A stretch of DNA of 37,488 nucleotides from Micromonospora tarensis (lineage in GTDB: Bacteria > Actinomycetota > Actinomycetes > Mycobacteriales > Micromonosporaceae). A program made the translations under genes and the position numbers. This document shows, piece by piece, positions 17,120-26,540 of the stretch (positions are counted from its first letter, which is position 1; each line of letters starts with the position of its first letter). The DNA lies in NCBI RefSeq assembly GCF_016803395.1, contig NZ_JAEVHL010000037.1, positions 1 through 37,488 on the forward strand, given 5' to 3'. The notes under the pieces were generated by a model. It saw only the letters and a program-made list of their open reading frames with translations. It was not told the DNA's origin and did not search any database.

Positions 17120-17790
17120 GCCCGCAGCCCGTATCGAGCGGTGTACCAGAAGAACCAGGACAACAGCCCGGCGAGCATGACGACGTACTGCACGTTGGTG
17201 ACCGTCGCGACCTCGTCGAGGTCGATCACCGAGGCGATCGCGACGCGGACCACCGCGTCCAGCATCAGCACGACGCCGACCACCACGCTCACCAGGCGCA
17301 AGCGGTGCCGGAAGACGGCGTCGTCGACCCAGCGCTGCTGCCAGGCGGCGGCTCCGACATCACCGACCTTGGCCGTGGCGATGGCCGTGCCGAGGTGGAG
17401 CATGAACGGCCGCTTCATGACCAGCGACAGCAGCACCCAGGCGCCGAGCAGGCCGGTGAGCCAGCCGTCCTTCACGTACAGCAGCCGCGCGTTCCCGGTG
17501 ACCACGCTCAGCGCGCCCCCCACCACGAACAGGCTGACGACGACGAGGCCGGCGACATCGACCCGCCGGCTGCGCACGGCGACCACCGCGGCGTGCGCGG
17601 CGGGAACCGCGCCTGCGGCGAGGGTGGCGGCCAGCACGTCGGCGCCCACGGCGCGCAGCGCGTAGTAGCCGACCAGGGGCAGCACCGCGTCCACGACAAC
17701 CCGTCCGACCAGAGCGCGGCGGGCACTCCGTCCCGCCCGCACCGCGACGCCGGGTGCCGCGTGCTCCGGAGCACCGCGAACCGGCCTCAC
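17116..17790 (-). CDS. VC0807-like integral membrane protein
   Basis: 224 residues from GTG 17790, which overlaps the TetR stop (GTGA). About six hydrophobic segments are visible, for example VVVDAVLPLVGYYALRAV, VAGLVVVSLFVVGGALSVV, LLGAWVLLSLVM, LVSVVVGVVLMLDAVV and YVVMLAGLLSWFFWYTARYG. The central motif KDGWLTGLLGAW and the MKRPFML stretch are typical of VC0807-type actinobacterial membrane proteins, often located next to TetR genes. No function is established. The arrangement (regulator then membrane protein) suggests an uncharacterised transport or stress role. Confidence 0.7.
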   Translation of the reverse strand: MRPVRGAPEHAAPGVAVRAGRSARRALVGRVVVDAVLPLVGYYALRAVGADVLAATLAAGAVPAAHAAVVAVRSRRVDVAGLVVVSLFVVGGALSVVTGNARLLYVKDGWLTGLLGAWVLLSLVMKRPFMLHLGTAIATAKVGDVGAAAWQQRWVDDAVFRHRLRLVSVVVGVVLMLDAVVRVAIASVIDLDEVATVTNVQYVVMLAGLLSWFFWYTARYGLRA

Positions 17791-18404
17791 CGGAGCGCCG
17801 TCCCAGGATCCCCCGACGCCGGGCGCACGGCGATCGCGCGATCGAAGATCGCGCACAACTCCTCCGCGTAGGCAGCCAGGTCCATCCCGTCGTCGCGGGC
17901 GAACCGGTCGACAGCGGCGTCGACGGCGGCGCGGACCGTCACCGCCATCACCACCGGGTCGAACCGCCGCAGCTCCCCGGCCTCCTGGCCGGCGACGAAG
18001 AGCTGCGCCAGCAGCACCACCGGCACATCCTCGCCGAGATCCGCACCCGTGCTCTCCCGGGGCAGGTTACGGGCGATCTCCACGGCGGCACGCGCGTACG
18101 CCGGCCGTTCGGCGAGGAAGCGGAGATTCGAGCGCAGGTACGCGGCGAGCTTGCCCCGCGCCGAAGACTCGGCCTCGATCGCCGGGACCATGAACTGCTG
18201 CGCCCGCGCACCGATGTGCCGCAACGCCGCGGCGACCAACTCCTGCTTGGTGTCGTAGTGGTACGTGATGAGCCGGGTGCTGCTCAGGCCCGCCGTCTCG
18301 ACGATCCGCGCGAACGTCGCCCCCGGATAACCGCGTTCGGCCAGCAGCTCGACGACCGCCTCCAGGATCCGCGTCTTCCGATCAACCCCCGGTGTTATCT
18401 GCAT
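17787..18404 (-). CDS. TetR-family transcriptional regulator
   Basis: 205 residues from ATG 18404; an in-frame upstream ATG at 18440 would add a 12-residue leader. The N-terminal HTH reads RILEAVVELLAERGYPGATFARIVETAGLS (in two pieces: ILEAVVELLAERGY and ATFARIVETAGLS), followed by the TYHYDTKQELVAAAL helix. The C-terminal ligand domain is unassigned. The start codon lies inside an inverted repeat (18395-18410), so the protein probably represses its own gene and the six genes coupled behind it. No clear RBS precedes the ATG, so the mRNA could be leaderless. Confidence 0.85.
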   Translation of the reverse strand: MQITPGVDRKTRILEAVVELLAERGYPGATFARIVETAGLSSTRLITYHYDTKQELVAAALRHIGARAQQFMVPAIEAESSARGKLAAYLRSNLRFLAERPAYARAAVEIARNLPRESTGADLGEDVPVVLLAQLFVAGQEAGELRRFDPVVMAVTVRAAVDAAVDRFARDDGMDLAAYAEELCAIFDRAIAVRPASGDPGTALR

Positions 18405-18410
18405 GGATAA
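18395..18410. promoter_or_regulatory. Inverted repeat over the TetR start codon
   Basis: TTATCTGCATGGATAA has perfect TTATC/GATAA arms around six bases and includes the ATG of the TetR gene (18402-18404). This placement is typical of an autoregulatory TetR operator at a promoter with little or no leader. Confidence 0.5.
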
Positions 18411-18473
18411 ATAGCAGCAGGTGACCGAGGTCCGCGTCAAGCGGTGGCGGCGGCGGACGGCGCCTTCGTTCCG

Positions 18474-19489
18474 TCAGGCGGCGGCCAGCCGGACCAGGAA
18501 CTGGCAGCCGTCGGTGGTGTTGCGCACCTCGACCCGACCTCCGTGCGCCTGCACCAGACCGTGCACGATGGCCAGGCCGAGCCCGCCGGACGCCGCACCG
18601 TCACCGGGTCCGGGCGTGCGGGCCGGTTCACCACGGAACGCGATGTCGAACAGCCGGGGAAGGTCGGCCGCCGGAATGCCGCCACAGGTGTCGGCGACCG
18701 ACAGCCAGGCGTGGTCCTCCTCCCGACCGGCCTCGATGCGTACCGTGCCGTCCTCCGGGGTGTAGCGGACCGCGTTGAGCAACAGATTGGCCACCACCCG
18801 GGCCAGCTCCGGTTCGCTGGCGGCGACCGTCGGCCAACCCGACTCACTGGCGACCAGCCTGATCCGGCGAGCGTCGGCCAACGGGGTCGTGGTGGCCAGC
18901 GCGTCCGAGACCACCTCGCCGAGCGGCACCGCCGTCAACGACAACCGCAGCGCTCCCGCGTTGATCCGGGACAGCTCGAACAGATCGTCGACGAGTCGGG
19001 TCATCCGGTCGGTCTCCAACCGGATCCGTCGGTGGTACTCGTCGACCGTGTCCGGATCGCGAACCACCCGGTCCTCCAACGCCTCGGCCATGGCCCGCAG
19101 CCCGGCGAGCGGGGTCCGCAGGTCGTGCGAGACCCAGGCGACCAGGTCACGCCGGCCCTTCTCCAGCTGCCGTTCCCGCTCGCGGGCCTGGTCGCGCCAG
19201 ACCGCGGCGCGGGCAGCCGGCGGCCGAAGTGCCCGCCGACGGCGAGGCTGACCACCGCGGCCGCCGCGACGGTGATCAGGACCACCTCGAGGTCGTGCGC
19301 GGAGAGGAACATCGCCTCCGCGACCGCCATCACCCCGACGGCGACGGCGACCACGGTGGTGGTGAGCAGCACGTTGAGGTGCACGGTGATCGAGCTGCGG
19401 CGCAGCGCGCGGAGCAGCACCGCGCCGGCGAGGCCGATGCCGAGGGCCGCGCCGAGGGCGATCGCGAAGATCAGCAGGAGGTCACGCAT
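18474..19489 (-). CDS. Sensor histidine kinase (frameshifted)
   Basis: ATG 19489 overlaps the response regulator stop by 8 bases. Two transmembrane segments are visible (residues about 4-26 and 41-92, short loops), then a basic juxtamembrane stretch. The frame breaks near 19209, in GCGCCGCGG. In the next frame the protein continues as [16 protein letters not shown] with the H-box [11 protein letters not shown], then [17 protein letters not shown] (N-box), [10 protein letters not shown] (G1) and [12 protein letters not shown] (G2), ending LVRLAAA at 18474. One missing base explains the break; the corrected kinase is about 338 residues. It has almost no extracytoplasmic sensor loop, so it may sense membrane or cytoplasmic cues. 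It pairs with the adjacent response regulator. Confidence 0.85.
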
Positions 19490-20177
19490 GGGCCGGCTCG
19501 TAGCGGTAGCCGACGCCCCAGACCGTCACGATCCGCCGCGGATCGGCCGGGTCGGTTTCGATCTTCTCCCGTAGCCGGCGTACGTGCACGGTCACCGTCG
19601 AGTGGTCCCCGAAGTTCCATCCCCAGACCTGCTCAAGCAGCTCGGCCCGGCCGAACACCCGCGACGGATGTCGCATGAGGTGGACCAGCAGATCGAATTC
19701 GCGCAGGGTCAGCGCCAGCTCGCTGCCGGCGAGGTGGGCGGTTCGGGAGGTGGTGTGCACCACCAGACCGCCGTCGGTGAGCGCCTCCGGCCGCTCGGGT
19801 GGCGGCCCACCGGTGGCGCGCCGGAGCACCGAACGGACCCGCAACACCAACTCCCGGGGGGAGAACGGCTTGGTCAGGTAGTCGTCCGCGCCGAGCTGCA
19901 ACCCGAGGATCCGGTCGGACTCGTCACCCCGCGCGGTCAGCATGACGATCGGTACGCCATCCGGCCGGGCCCGCAGCGCCCGGCACACCTCCAGGCCGCT
20001 GATCCGGGGCAGCATCAGGTCGAGCACGACCAGGTCTGGCGCCTCCCGCCGCACCGCCGCCAGCGCCGTCGCACCATCCCCGGCCAGGCTCACCTGGAAG
20101 CCGTCATTCTCCAGGTAACGACGGATGACGTCACTGACGGTCTGGTCGTCGTCGACCACCAGCACCCGCTGTGTCAC
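19482..20177 (-). CDS. OmpR/PhoB-family response regulator
   Basis: 231 residues from GTG 20177, with GGGGGAGG just upstream. The receiver domain has the acidic pair at 10-11, phosphoacceptor Asp53 in LVVLDLMLPRISG and Lys103 in TKPF. The C-terminal winged helix (about 135-231) includes LTLREFDLLVHLMRHPSRVF and VTVHVRRLREKIE. It is the first gene of a two-gene unit with the kinase. The divergent epimerase gene and the operon starting at 22894 both carry CGTAAG-type repeats in front, which are candidate binding sites for this protein. Confidence 0.92.
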   Translation of the reverse strand: MTQRVLVVDDDQTVSDVIRRYLENDGFQVSLAGDGATALAAVRREAPDLVVLDLMLPRISGLEVCRALRARPDGVPIVMLTARGDESDRILGLQLGADDYLTKPFSPRELVLRVRSVLRRATGGPPPERPEALTDGGLVVHTTSRTAHLAGSELALTLREFDLLVHLMRHPSRVFGRAELLEQVWGWNFGDHSTVTVHVRRLREKIETDPADPRRIVTVWGVGYRYEPAHA

Positions 20178-20331
20178 GAACCTCCCCCGTTCCGGCCCGT
20201 CATCCCCCGGACAGCCATCGGCCCAGCGTAGCCACGGACCGAGGGATGCCCGGACCAGCAAACCTTGCGAGGTTCTTACGGCTGCGTGCGCAGGCCCACC
20301 CCGGCCTACCCGAGGCCATACGGTGACCGGA
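20178..20331. promoter_or_regulatory. Divergent promoter of response regulator and epimerase, with CTTACG-type repeat
   Basis: CTTGCG (20264-20269) and CTTACG (20275-20280) are spaced 11 bases start to start, the reverse complement of the CGTAAG repeats before the operon at 22894. A TACGGT hexamer (20319-20324) ends seven bases before the epimerase ATG, as expected for a -10 box of a leaderless transcript. The repeat lies about 90-100 bases before the response regulator start, so it could also serve autoregulation. Confidence 0.45.
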
Positions 20332-21411
20332 ATGCGGATACTTGTCACTGGTGCGGCCGGATTCATCGGCTCACACGTCGCCGACCTGCTCACCGAAGCC
20401 GGGCACCAGGTGGTGGCCGTGGACGCGCTGCTACCCGAGGCGCACGGCGCGACCGCACCGCCCTGGACCGAGCGGCACCACCTCGTGGTCGGCGACGTCC
20501 GCGACGAGGATCTGCTGACCCGCCTACTGTCCGGGGTCGACGCGGTCTGCCACCAGGCGGCCATGGTCGGCCACGGCGTCGATCCGGCCGACGCCCCCCG
20601 GTACGCGGCGCACAACGACCTCGGCACGGCCACCCTCCTCGCGGCGATGCACGCCACCGGGGTACGCCGCCTCGTGCTGGCCAGTTCGATGGTGGTCTAC
20701 GGCGAGGGCCGCTACCGCTGCCCGGCACACGGGGTTGTTTGGCCTGCCGGCCGGCGGGCCGTCGACCTGGCCGAGGGCCGGTACGAGCCGACCTGCCCTC
20801 GCTGCGACCAGCCGCTCTCCCCCGGTCTGGTGCCGGAGGACGCGCCACTGGAGCCGCGCAGCACGTACGCCGCCACCAAGCTGGCCCAGGAACACCTCGC
20901 CGGCGCCTGGGCCCGGCAGACCGACGGGTCGGTCTGGGCCCTGCGGTACCACAACGTCTATGGTCCGCGAATGCCCCGCGACACCCCGTACTCGGGGGTC
21001 GCTTCGATCTTCCGGTCCGCGCTGGCCGCCGGGCGACCGCCCCGGGTGCTGGAGGACGGCCGGCAACGACGCGACTTCGTGCACGTGACCGACGTCGCCG
21101 CGGCCAACCTGCTGGCCCTGACGACACCGGCGCCGGATCCGCTGACCCCGGTGAACGTCTGCTCGGGGGAGCCGCACACCGTCGGCGAGCTGGCTCACGA
21201 GCTGGCCTCGGCGATGGGCGGACCATCGCCGGTCGTGGTCGGCGGCGGGCGGGCCGCGGACGTGCGACACGTGGTGGCCGATCCGGCCCGCGCCGCCCGG
21301 CTGCTCGGCTTCACCGCCCGCGTCGGCTTCGCCGCTGGCATCGCCGACTTCACCACCGCGCCGATGCGGGATCCGGCTTCGGTCAGGACACCGTCCACAG
21401 TAGGTGGTTGA
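20332..21411 (+). CDS. NAD-dependent sugar-nucleotide epimerase/dehydratase with Cys-rich insert
   Basis: 359 residues; ATG 20332 starts directly with MRILVTGAAGFIGSHVADLL (Rossmann GxxGxxG). The catalytic YAATK is present. Between the beta-strand VLASSMVVYGEG and YAATK is an insert with CPAHG and CPRCDQPLSPG, a likely zinc knuckle. A similar insert is recalled from dTDP-L-rhamnose 4-epimerase-like enzymes, so an epimerase acting on an activated sugar is a fair guess. It stands next to glycosyltransferase genes and is convergent with the membrane glycosyltransferase-like gene, overlapping it by 29 bases. A leaderless transcript is likely. Confidence 0.85.
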   Translation: MRILVTGAAGFIGSHVADLLTEAGHQVVAVDALLPEAHGATAPPWTERHHLVVGDVRDEDLLTRLLSGVDAVCHQAAMVGHGVDPADAPRYAAHNDLGTATLLAAMHATGVRRLVLASSMVVYGEGRYRCPAHGVVWPAGRRAVDLAEGRYEPTCPRCDQPLSPGLVPEDAPLEPRSTYAATKLAQEHLAGAWARQTDGSVWALRYHNVYGPRMPRDTPYSGVASIFRSALAAGRPPRVLEDGRQRRDFVHVTDVAAANLLALTTPAPDPLTPVNVCSGEPHTVGELAHELASAMGGPSPVVVGGGRAADVRHVVADPARAARLLGFTARVGFAAGIADFTTAPMRDPASVRTPSTVGG

Positions 21412-22746
21412 CGGCGAGGGCGGTGCCGGCCTGGGCCGCCAACCACCACCGTCGCTGAGCGCCGGGCAGGTGTGCGGTGGCGACCAGCAGCCAGCCGGCG
21501 AACGGCAGCCAGATCCGCTCCACCTCGGCCTTGCTGAGCCCGGACAGATCCGCCGCGAGCACGGCCACGGCCGCCGCGACGGGCAGCCACACCACGGGTC
21601 CGGCGCCGCTGACCCGCTGTCGGAGGGCCGCCGCGACCGGCCGGTGCGCCGGCCGGATCGACCCGGCGGCCACCGTCCGCCGCAGCGCCGTCCGACCACC
21701 GGACCGACCGAGAGCAGCAGAGCGGCGAGATTCGCCCAGATCCAGTAACCGTACGGGCGTTCCGCCGCCCAACCCTGGTAGTAGCGACGCGCCACCAGGT
21801 GGTAGCCGTCCAGCCAGCAGAAGCCGGCGAGGGTGAACCCGGCGACAACTGTCGCGACCGCCGTCGCCGCGACCAGCAACACGCCGAGGCGGTCCCGCGC
21901 CCGGAGCAGCAGCACGGTCACCGCGAGCAGCCCGACCAGGACGAAGCCGTACGAGAGGTAGAGCGCGAAGCCGAGCAGCAACCCACCGAGCACGGCCCCG
22001 GCCCGGCCACCCACCGTCAACAGCGCCAACCCGGCAGCGACCACCGCCGCGAAGATCCCGTCGGCGGACACGCCCACCCAGACCGCCCCGGGAAGGAGAA
22101 CCAGGAACGGCCACACCGCCCGGGCCGCTTCCTCGACGCCGAGCGCCCGCAGCGTCACCGGAACCGACACCGAGACGGTGGCGCCGAGCAGCACACAGGC
22201 CAGCCCGGCGGCGGTCCCGCCGCCCACTCCGATCCGCTCCAGCGCGACGAAGAACAGCAACGCTCCCGGCGGGTGACCGGCGGTGTGGGTGGACCACGAA
22301 TCGGGCTGGAAATCGAGGATCCGGCCGGCGAAGCCGGACAGCAGGGACCCGACATCGGTCACCCCGGGCACCTCGTGCAGGTACTCGGCCTGCACTGTGA
22401 GCCGCTCGGTCAACCCGGCGGACCAGCCGTCCACCAGGGCCAGCGACAGCGTCCAGAGCACCGAGGCGAGGTAGCCGACGGCCAGTAGCCGCGGCCACCG
22501 GATGTCGGCTGCCCAGCGCGTGCCCCGCCAGACGAACAGCGCCGCGACGAGCAGCGCGGCGGGGGTACCGGGACCCAGATGGGGCTGCCACGAGGCGTAG
22601 AGCGGAGCGGCGTCCGCGTGCAGCCGTACGCCCCGATGGTTGAGCAGCGCGCCGACGCCGACAGCGGCGGCGAGCACTGCCACCTCGACACCGAGGACGA
22701 TCAGGTCGGCGGACCGGGGTCGTCCCGGCCGGGTCATCATGGTCAT
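21383..22746 (-). CDS. Polytopic membrane glycosyltransferase-like protein (frameshifted)
   Basis: From ATG 22746 (a second ATG at 22737 is equally possible) the protein has about ten hydrophobic segments, a DSWSTHTAGHPPGALLFF loop and LDGYHLVARRYYQGWAAERPY, a layout typical of GT-C/GT87-type mannosyltransferases. The frame breaks near 21691 after LLLSVGPVVG. It resumes in another frame with AALRQRV, LSGLSKAEVERIWLPFAGWL and a last helix ending LLWTVS at 21383. One missing base explains this; the corrected length is about 454 residues. KAEVERIWLPF resembles the late-loop motif of actinobacterial membrane glycosyltransferases. It is divergent from the GT2 gene and probably works with it on a lipid-linked glycan. 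Confidence 0.75.
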
Positions 22747-22812
22747 GGTGACGGCCGACGATACGACCTTCGACCAGGGGCCGGAGATCCGAACGACGAG
22801 ACGTCAGGGACT

Positions 22813-22846
22813 CGTAAGATGCGTTGCCACGTAAGCGATTCGTAAG
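22813..22846 (+). promoter_or_regulatory. CGTAAG direct repeats before the GT2 operon
   Basis: CGTAAG occurs at 22813-22818, 22830-22835 and 22841-22846; the last two are spaced 11 bases, the usual half-site spacing of OmpR-type regulators. They lie just upstream of where a -35 box would be for the TAGCGT hexamer at 22881-22886. That hexamer ends seven bases before the GT2 ATG (leaderless pattern). Confidence 0.5.
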
Positions 22847-22893
22847 GCGGCACAGCGGTCCGGACCGCCCGGGACGGTCCTAGCGTCGCCGGT

Positions 22894-23567
<674 letters not shown>

Positions 23568-23571
<4 letters not shown>

Positions 23572-24248
23572 ACGTCCTGCTGCTGGTCGCGAAGGCGCCG
23601 GTGCCCGGGCGGGCCAAGACGCGACTCTGCCCGCCCGCTGACCACACCCAGGCGGCCCGGGTCGCGGCGGCGGCGCTGTTGGACACTCTCGCGGCGGTAC
23701 GCGCCACCCCGTCGACCATCCCCGTGCTGGCCCACACCGGTCGGTTCACCGAAGCCGAGTACGGCGCGGAGCTGACCGCCGCGCTGGCCGGTTGGCACCT
23801 GCTTCCGCAGCGCGGCGACACGTTCGCCGACCGCCTCGCGAACGCGCACGCCGACACCGGCGCGGCCTTCCCCGGCCGACCGGTGCTGCAGATCGGCATG
23901 GACACGCCGCAGCTCCGACCGGCAGTGCTCCGCACCGCGCTGGATGGGCTCGCCGCACACGAGGCGGTGCTGGGACCGGCGCTCGACGGCGGCTGGTGGG
24001 CACTCGGGCTACGCGATCCGGGGTACGGCAGCGCGTTACGCGACGTACCCATGTCGAGCGACGACACCTGTCGCCGCACAGTGGCCGCTCTTCGCCGGCG
24101 CGGCATCCTACCGGCGCTGCTGCCCGTGCAGCGGGATGTCGACGACTGGTCCTCAGCCCTGGCGGTCGCGGCCGACCTGCCCGGCACCCGCTTCGCGGAT
24201 GCCGTCGGCTCGGTGGAAGGCCAGCTGGCGAAGGGACAGCTCAGATGA
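23568..24248 (+). CDS. DUF2064 / TIGR04282-type nucleotidyltransferase-like protein
   Basis: 226 residues from GTG 23568 (GTGA overlap). It begins VNVLLLVAKAPVPGRAKTRL, the glycine/lysine-rich nucleotide loop of GT-A/nucleotidyltransferase folds. It also keeps LQIGMDTPQL and LGPALDGGWWALGLR, which are hallmarks of DUF2064. Family members are often encoded with GT2 enzymes and are thought to be glycosyltransferase- or CofC-like, with no assigned reaction. It overlaps the methyltransferase start (ATGA), so a common pathway is likely. Confidence 0.82.
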
Positions 24249-24946
24249 GTTCGACGACCACACTCGATGGTTTCGACGTGGTGCTGGGCAGCTTCGGCGG
24301 GTGGCCCGCCGAGAACGGCGCGTCCGGACCGGTGCCCCGGAGCGCACCCGGGCACTGGCTGGTGCACGACGACGGGCGACGTGACCCGTTGCCGGTGCGG
24401 CGTTGGCACGGCCCACCCGAGCCGGCAATGGAGTCGGTCGCCGCGCGCTGCATCGGGCCCACCATCGATCTCGGCTGCGGCCCCGGCCGACTGACCAGGG
24501 CGCTAGCCCAGCGAGGCCTCGTCGCACTGGGGGTGGACATCTCCGCCGAGGCGGTGCGGCTGACCCAGTGTCGAGGGGTGATCGCGCTCCGACGCGACAT
24601 CTTCACCGCACTCCCCGGCGAGGGGCGGTGGGCACACGCCCTGCTCGTCGACGGCAACATCGGCATCGGCGGCGAGCCGGTCCGGCTACTGCGCCGGTGC
24701 GGCGAGCTGGTCGCGCCGAACGGGACGCTGGTGGTCGAGGTGGACCCGCCGGGCGCCGGGCTGTGGCAGGGGCAGGCGTACGTGCTGTCCGGAGCACCCG
24801 GCGAAGCCGAACGGCGGGGACCAACGTTTCGCTGGGCGCGGGTCGGGGCGGAGACGGTGGGCCGGGTCGCCGCCGCCGCCGACCTGCGGGTCGCTGACCG
24901 GTTCCGGTTCGGCAGGCGCTGGTTCGCTGAGTTGGTGCGCTCATGA
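24245..24946 (+). CDS. Class I SAM-dependent methyltransferase
   Basis: 233 residues from ATG 24245 (ATGA overlap with the DUF2064 stop). Motif I is TIDLGCGPGRLTRAL (74-82 core), followed by the acidic strand end GVDIS (Asp98). VDGNIGIGGEPVRLLRRCGEL and NGTLVVEVDPPG are the later motifs. The N-terminal 60 residues carry a Trp/Pro-rich lid (LVHDDGRRDPLPVRRWHGP). Substrate unknown. The neighbouring MTA phosphorylase gene is notable because both belong to SAM-related metabolism, although a methyltransferase yields SAH, not MTA. Its stop overlaps the molybdopterin oxidoreductase start. Confidence 0.85.
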   Translation: MSSTTTLDGFDVVLGSFGGWPAENGASGPVPRSAPGHWLVHDDGRRDPLPVRRWHGPPEPAMESVAARCIGPTIDLGCGPGRLTRALAQRGLVALGVDISAEAVRLTQCRGVIALRRDIFTALPGEGRWAHALLVDGNIGIGGEPVRLLRRCGELVAPNGTLVVEVDPPGAGLWQGQAYVLSGAPGEAERRGPTFRWARVGAETVGRVAAAADLRVADRFRFGRRWFAELVRS

Positions 24947-26109
24947 TCCGCCGGCCGGGTTTCCCCGTCCCCGAGGACTTCACCGCGCCGTCGCACGCAC
25001 CGCTGGTCGCCGCCCGGCTCGGCCGCTGGCTCGGGGTGGCGTTCGGGCTGTGTTTCGTCACCGGGCTGCTCAGCCACTACCTCCAGCACCCGCCGGGCTG
25101 GTTCACCTGGCCGACCCGGCCGGTCAACCTCTACCGCCTCACCCAGGGCACCCACGTGCTCTCCGGGGTCGCCGCGATCCCGTTGCTGCTGGCCAAGTTG
25201 TGGAGTGTCTACCCTCGGCTGTTCGTCCGTCCGCCAGTGCGCCAACCGATCCGGCTCTGCGCGCACGCCCTCGAACGGACCTCCGTCCTGATCCTGGTCT
25301 GCGCCGCGTTCTTCGAACTGGTCACGGGCCTGTTCAACGTCGCCCAGTCGTACCCGTGGGGGTTCTTCTTCCCGGCGGCGCACTACGCGGTCGCCTGGCT
25401 GGCGGTGGGCGGGTTGTTGCTGCACGTCGCGGTGAAGCTGCCGATCGCCCGGGTGGCGCTGAGCCCTCCGTCGCGGCGGGAGAAGACGGTCGAGGCGGCA
25501 GCCACCGCACGTGATGATCGGGACGCGTCCGGTCGCCGCGCGTTCCTGCGTACCTCGGCGGGCGTCGCCGGGATCGCCGTGCTGGGCACCGCCGGGGTCA
25601 CCGTGCCGTGGTTGCGCCGGGTGTCCCCGCTGGCGTGGCGCTCCGCCTCCGGACCGCAGGGCATACCGATCAACCGTACGGCGGCGGCGGCCCGCATCGC
25701 CGTTCCGCAGGACTGGCGGCTGGAGATCCTCTGGCCGGGTGGGCGGGAGACCCTCTCCCTGGCCGAACTGGCAGCCCTGCCGCAGCGCACGGCGAACCTT
25801 CCGATCGCCTGCGTCGAGGGCTGGAGCGCCGCCGCCCGATGGACCGGCGTGCCCGTCGTCGAGCTGCTCCGGTGGGCCGGCGCGCCGACCGGTCGACCGG
25901 TCCGGATCTCCTCACTGGAAACCATCGGCCGGTATGCCACCAGCACGCTCCCGGCGGCCCATGCCGGTGACCCGCTGACCCTGCTCGCCCTGAGGATCAA
26001 CGGCGAGGAGTTGTCCCCCGACCACGGTTACCCCTGCCGGCTCATCGCGCCCAGCCGGCCGGGTGTCCTACAGACCAAATGGGTGACCCGGCTGGAGGTG
26101 CCGCGGTGA
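24943..26109 (+). CDS. Membrane-anchored molybdopterin-dependent oxidoreductase (b-type cytochrome/YedY-like fusion)
   Basis: 388 residues. The N-terminal half has four hydrophobic segments (about 28-46, 70-90, 112-132, 145-165) with His in or near them (GLLSHYLQHP, QGTHVLSG, AAHYAVAW, LLLHVAVKL), which look like heme b ligands. RRAFLRTS (199-206) plus a hydrophobic stretch resembles an internal Tat-like segment that would place the following domain outside. The C-terminal half (about 240-388) is a sulfite-oxidase/YedY-type molybdopterin domain with the probable Mo ligand Cys290 in LPIACVEGWSAAARW and DHGYPCRLIAPSRPG. Electron transfer between the quinone pool and an external substrate is likely; which substrate is unknown. 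Confidence 0.85.
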   Translation: MIRRPGFPVPEDFTAPSHAPLVAARLGRWLGVAFGLCFVTGLLSHYLQHPPGWFTWPTRPVNLYRLTQGTHVLSGVAAIPLLLAKLWSVYPRLFVRPPVRQPIRLCAHALERTSVLILVCAAFFELVTGLFNVAQSYPWGFFFPAAHYAVAWLAVGGLLLHVAVKLPIARVALSPPSRREKTVEAAATARDDRDASGRRAFLRTSAGVAGIAVLGTAGVTVPWLRRVSPLAWRSASGPQGIPINRTAAAARIAVPQDWRLEILWPGGRETLSLAELAALPQRTANLPIACVEGWSAAARWTGVPVVELLRWAGAPTGRPVRISSLETIGRYATSTLPAAHAGDPLTLLALRINGEELSPDHGYPCRLIAPSRPGVLQTKWVTRLEVPR

Positions 26110-26528
26110 GAGCCGTCCGACTACTTCTGCTGCTGCTCGGTGTCGCGGCGACGGCCTACGGCGGTCGGCTGCTCCTGCCCCAGCTCGGCACCACAGTGCC
26201 GTGGCTGATCGGTGGGCCGGTGCTGCACGACCTCCTGGTGGCGCCCCTGGTCGGGCTGGTCGGACTGGCGCTGGGCCGACTGGTGACCGATCGGCTACGC
26301 CTGGCCTGGATCAGCGCGGGTCTGGCGGCCAGTGCCACGTTGCTGCTGGTCGCGGTGCCGCTGCTGTGGCGACCGCCCTCGGCGCCGCCGAATCCGGGCC
26401 TGCCGGACCGCGACTATCCGCTGGCGCTCACTGCCGGGCTGGCCGTCCTCTGGACCGTCATCGCGATCGTGCTGGTCGTCACCGCGGTCAGCCGGCGCGT
26501 CCCGCACCGACCAACCGACAGTTCCTGA
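26106..26528 (+). CDS. Small integral membrane protein
   Basis: 140 residues from GTG 26106, coupled to the preceding stop (GTGA). Four hydrophobic segments are visible: VRLLLLLLGVAATAYGG, LLVAPLVGLVGLALGRL, WISAGLAASATLLLVAVPLL and LAVLWTVIAIVLVVTAV. Many actinobacterial copies of this operon type carry such a protein after the molybdopterin oxidoreductase. It may be a partner subunit. No motif gives a function. Confidence 0.7.
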   Translation: MRAVRLLLLLLGVAATAYGGRLLLPQLGTTVPWLIGGPVLHDLLVAPLVGLVGLALGRLVTDRLRLAWISAGLAASATLLLVAVPLLWRPPSAPPNPGLPDRDYPLALTAGLAVLWTVIAIVLVVTAVSRRVPHRPTDSS

Positions 26529-26540
26529 GGAGCCGCACCC

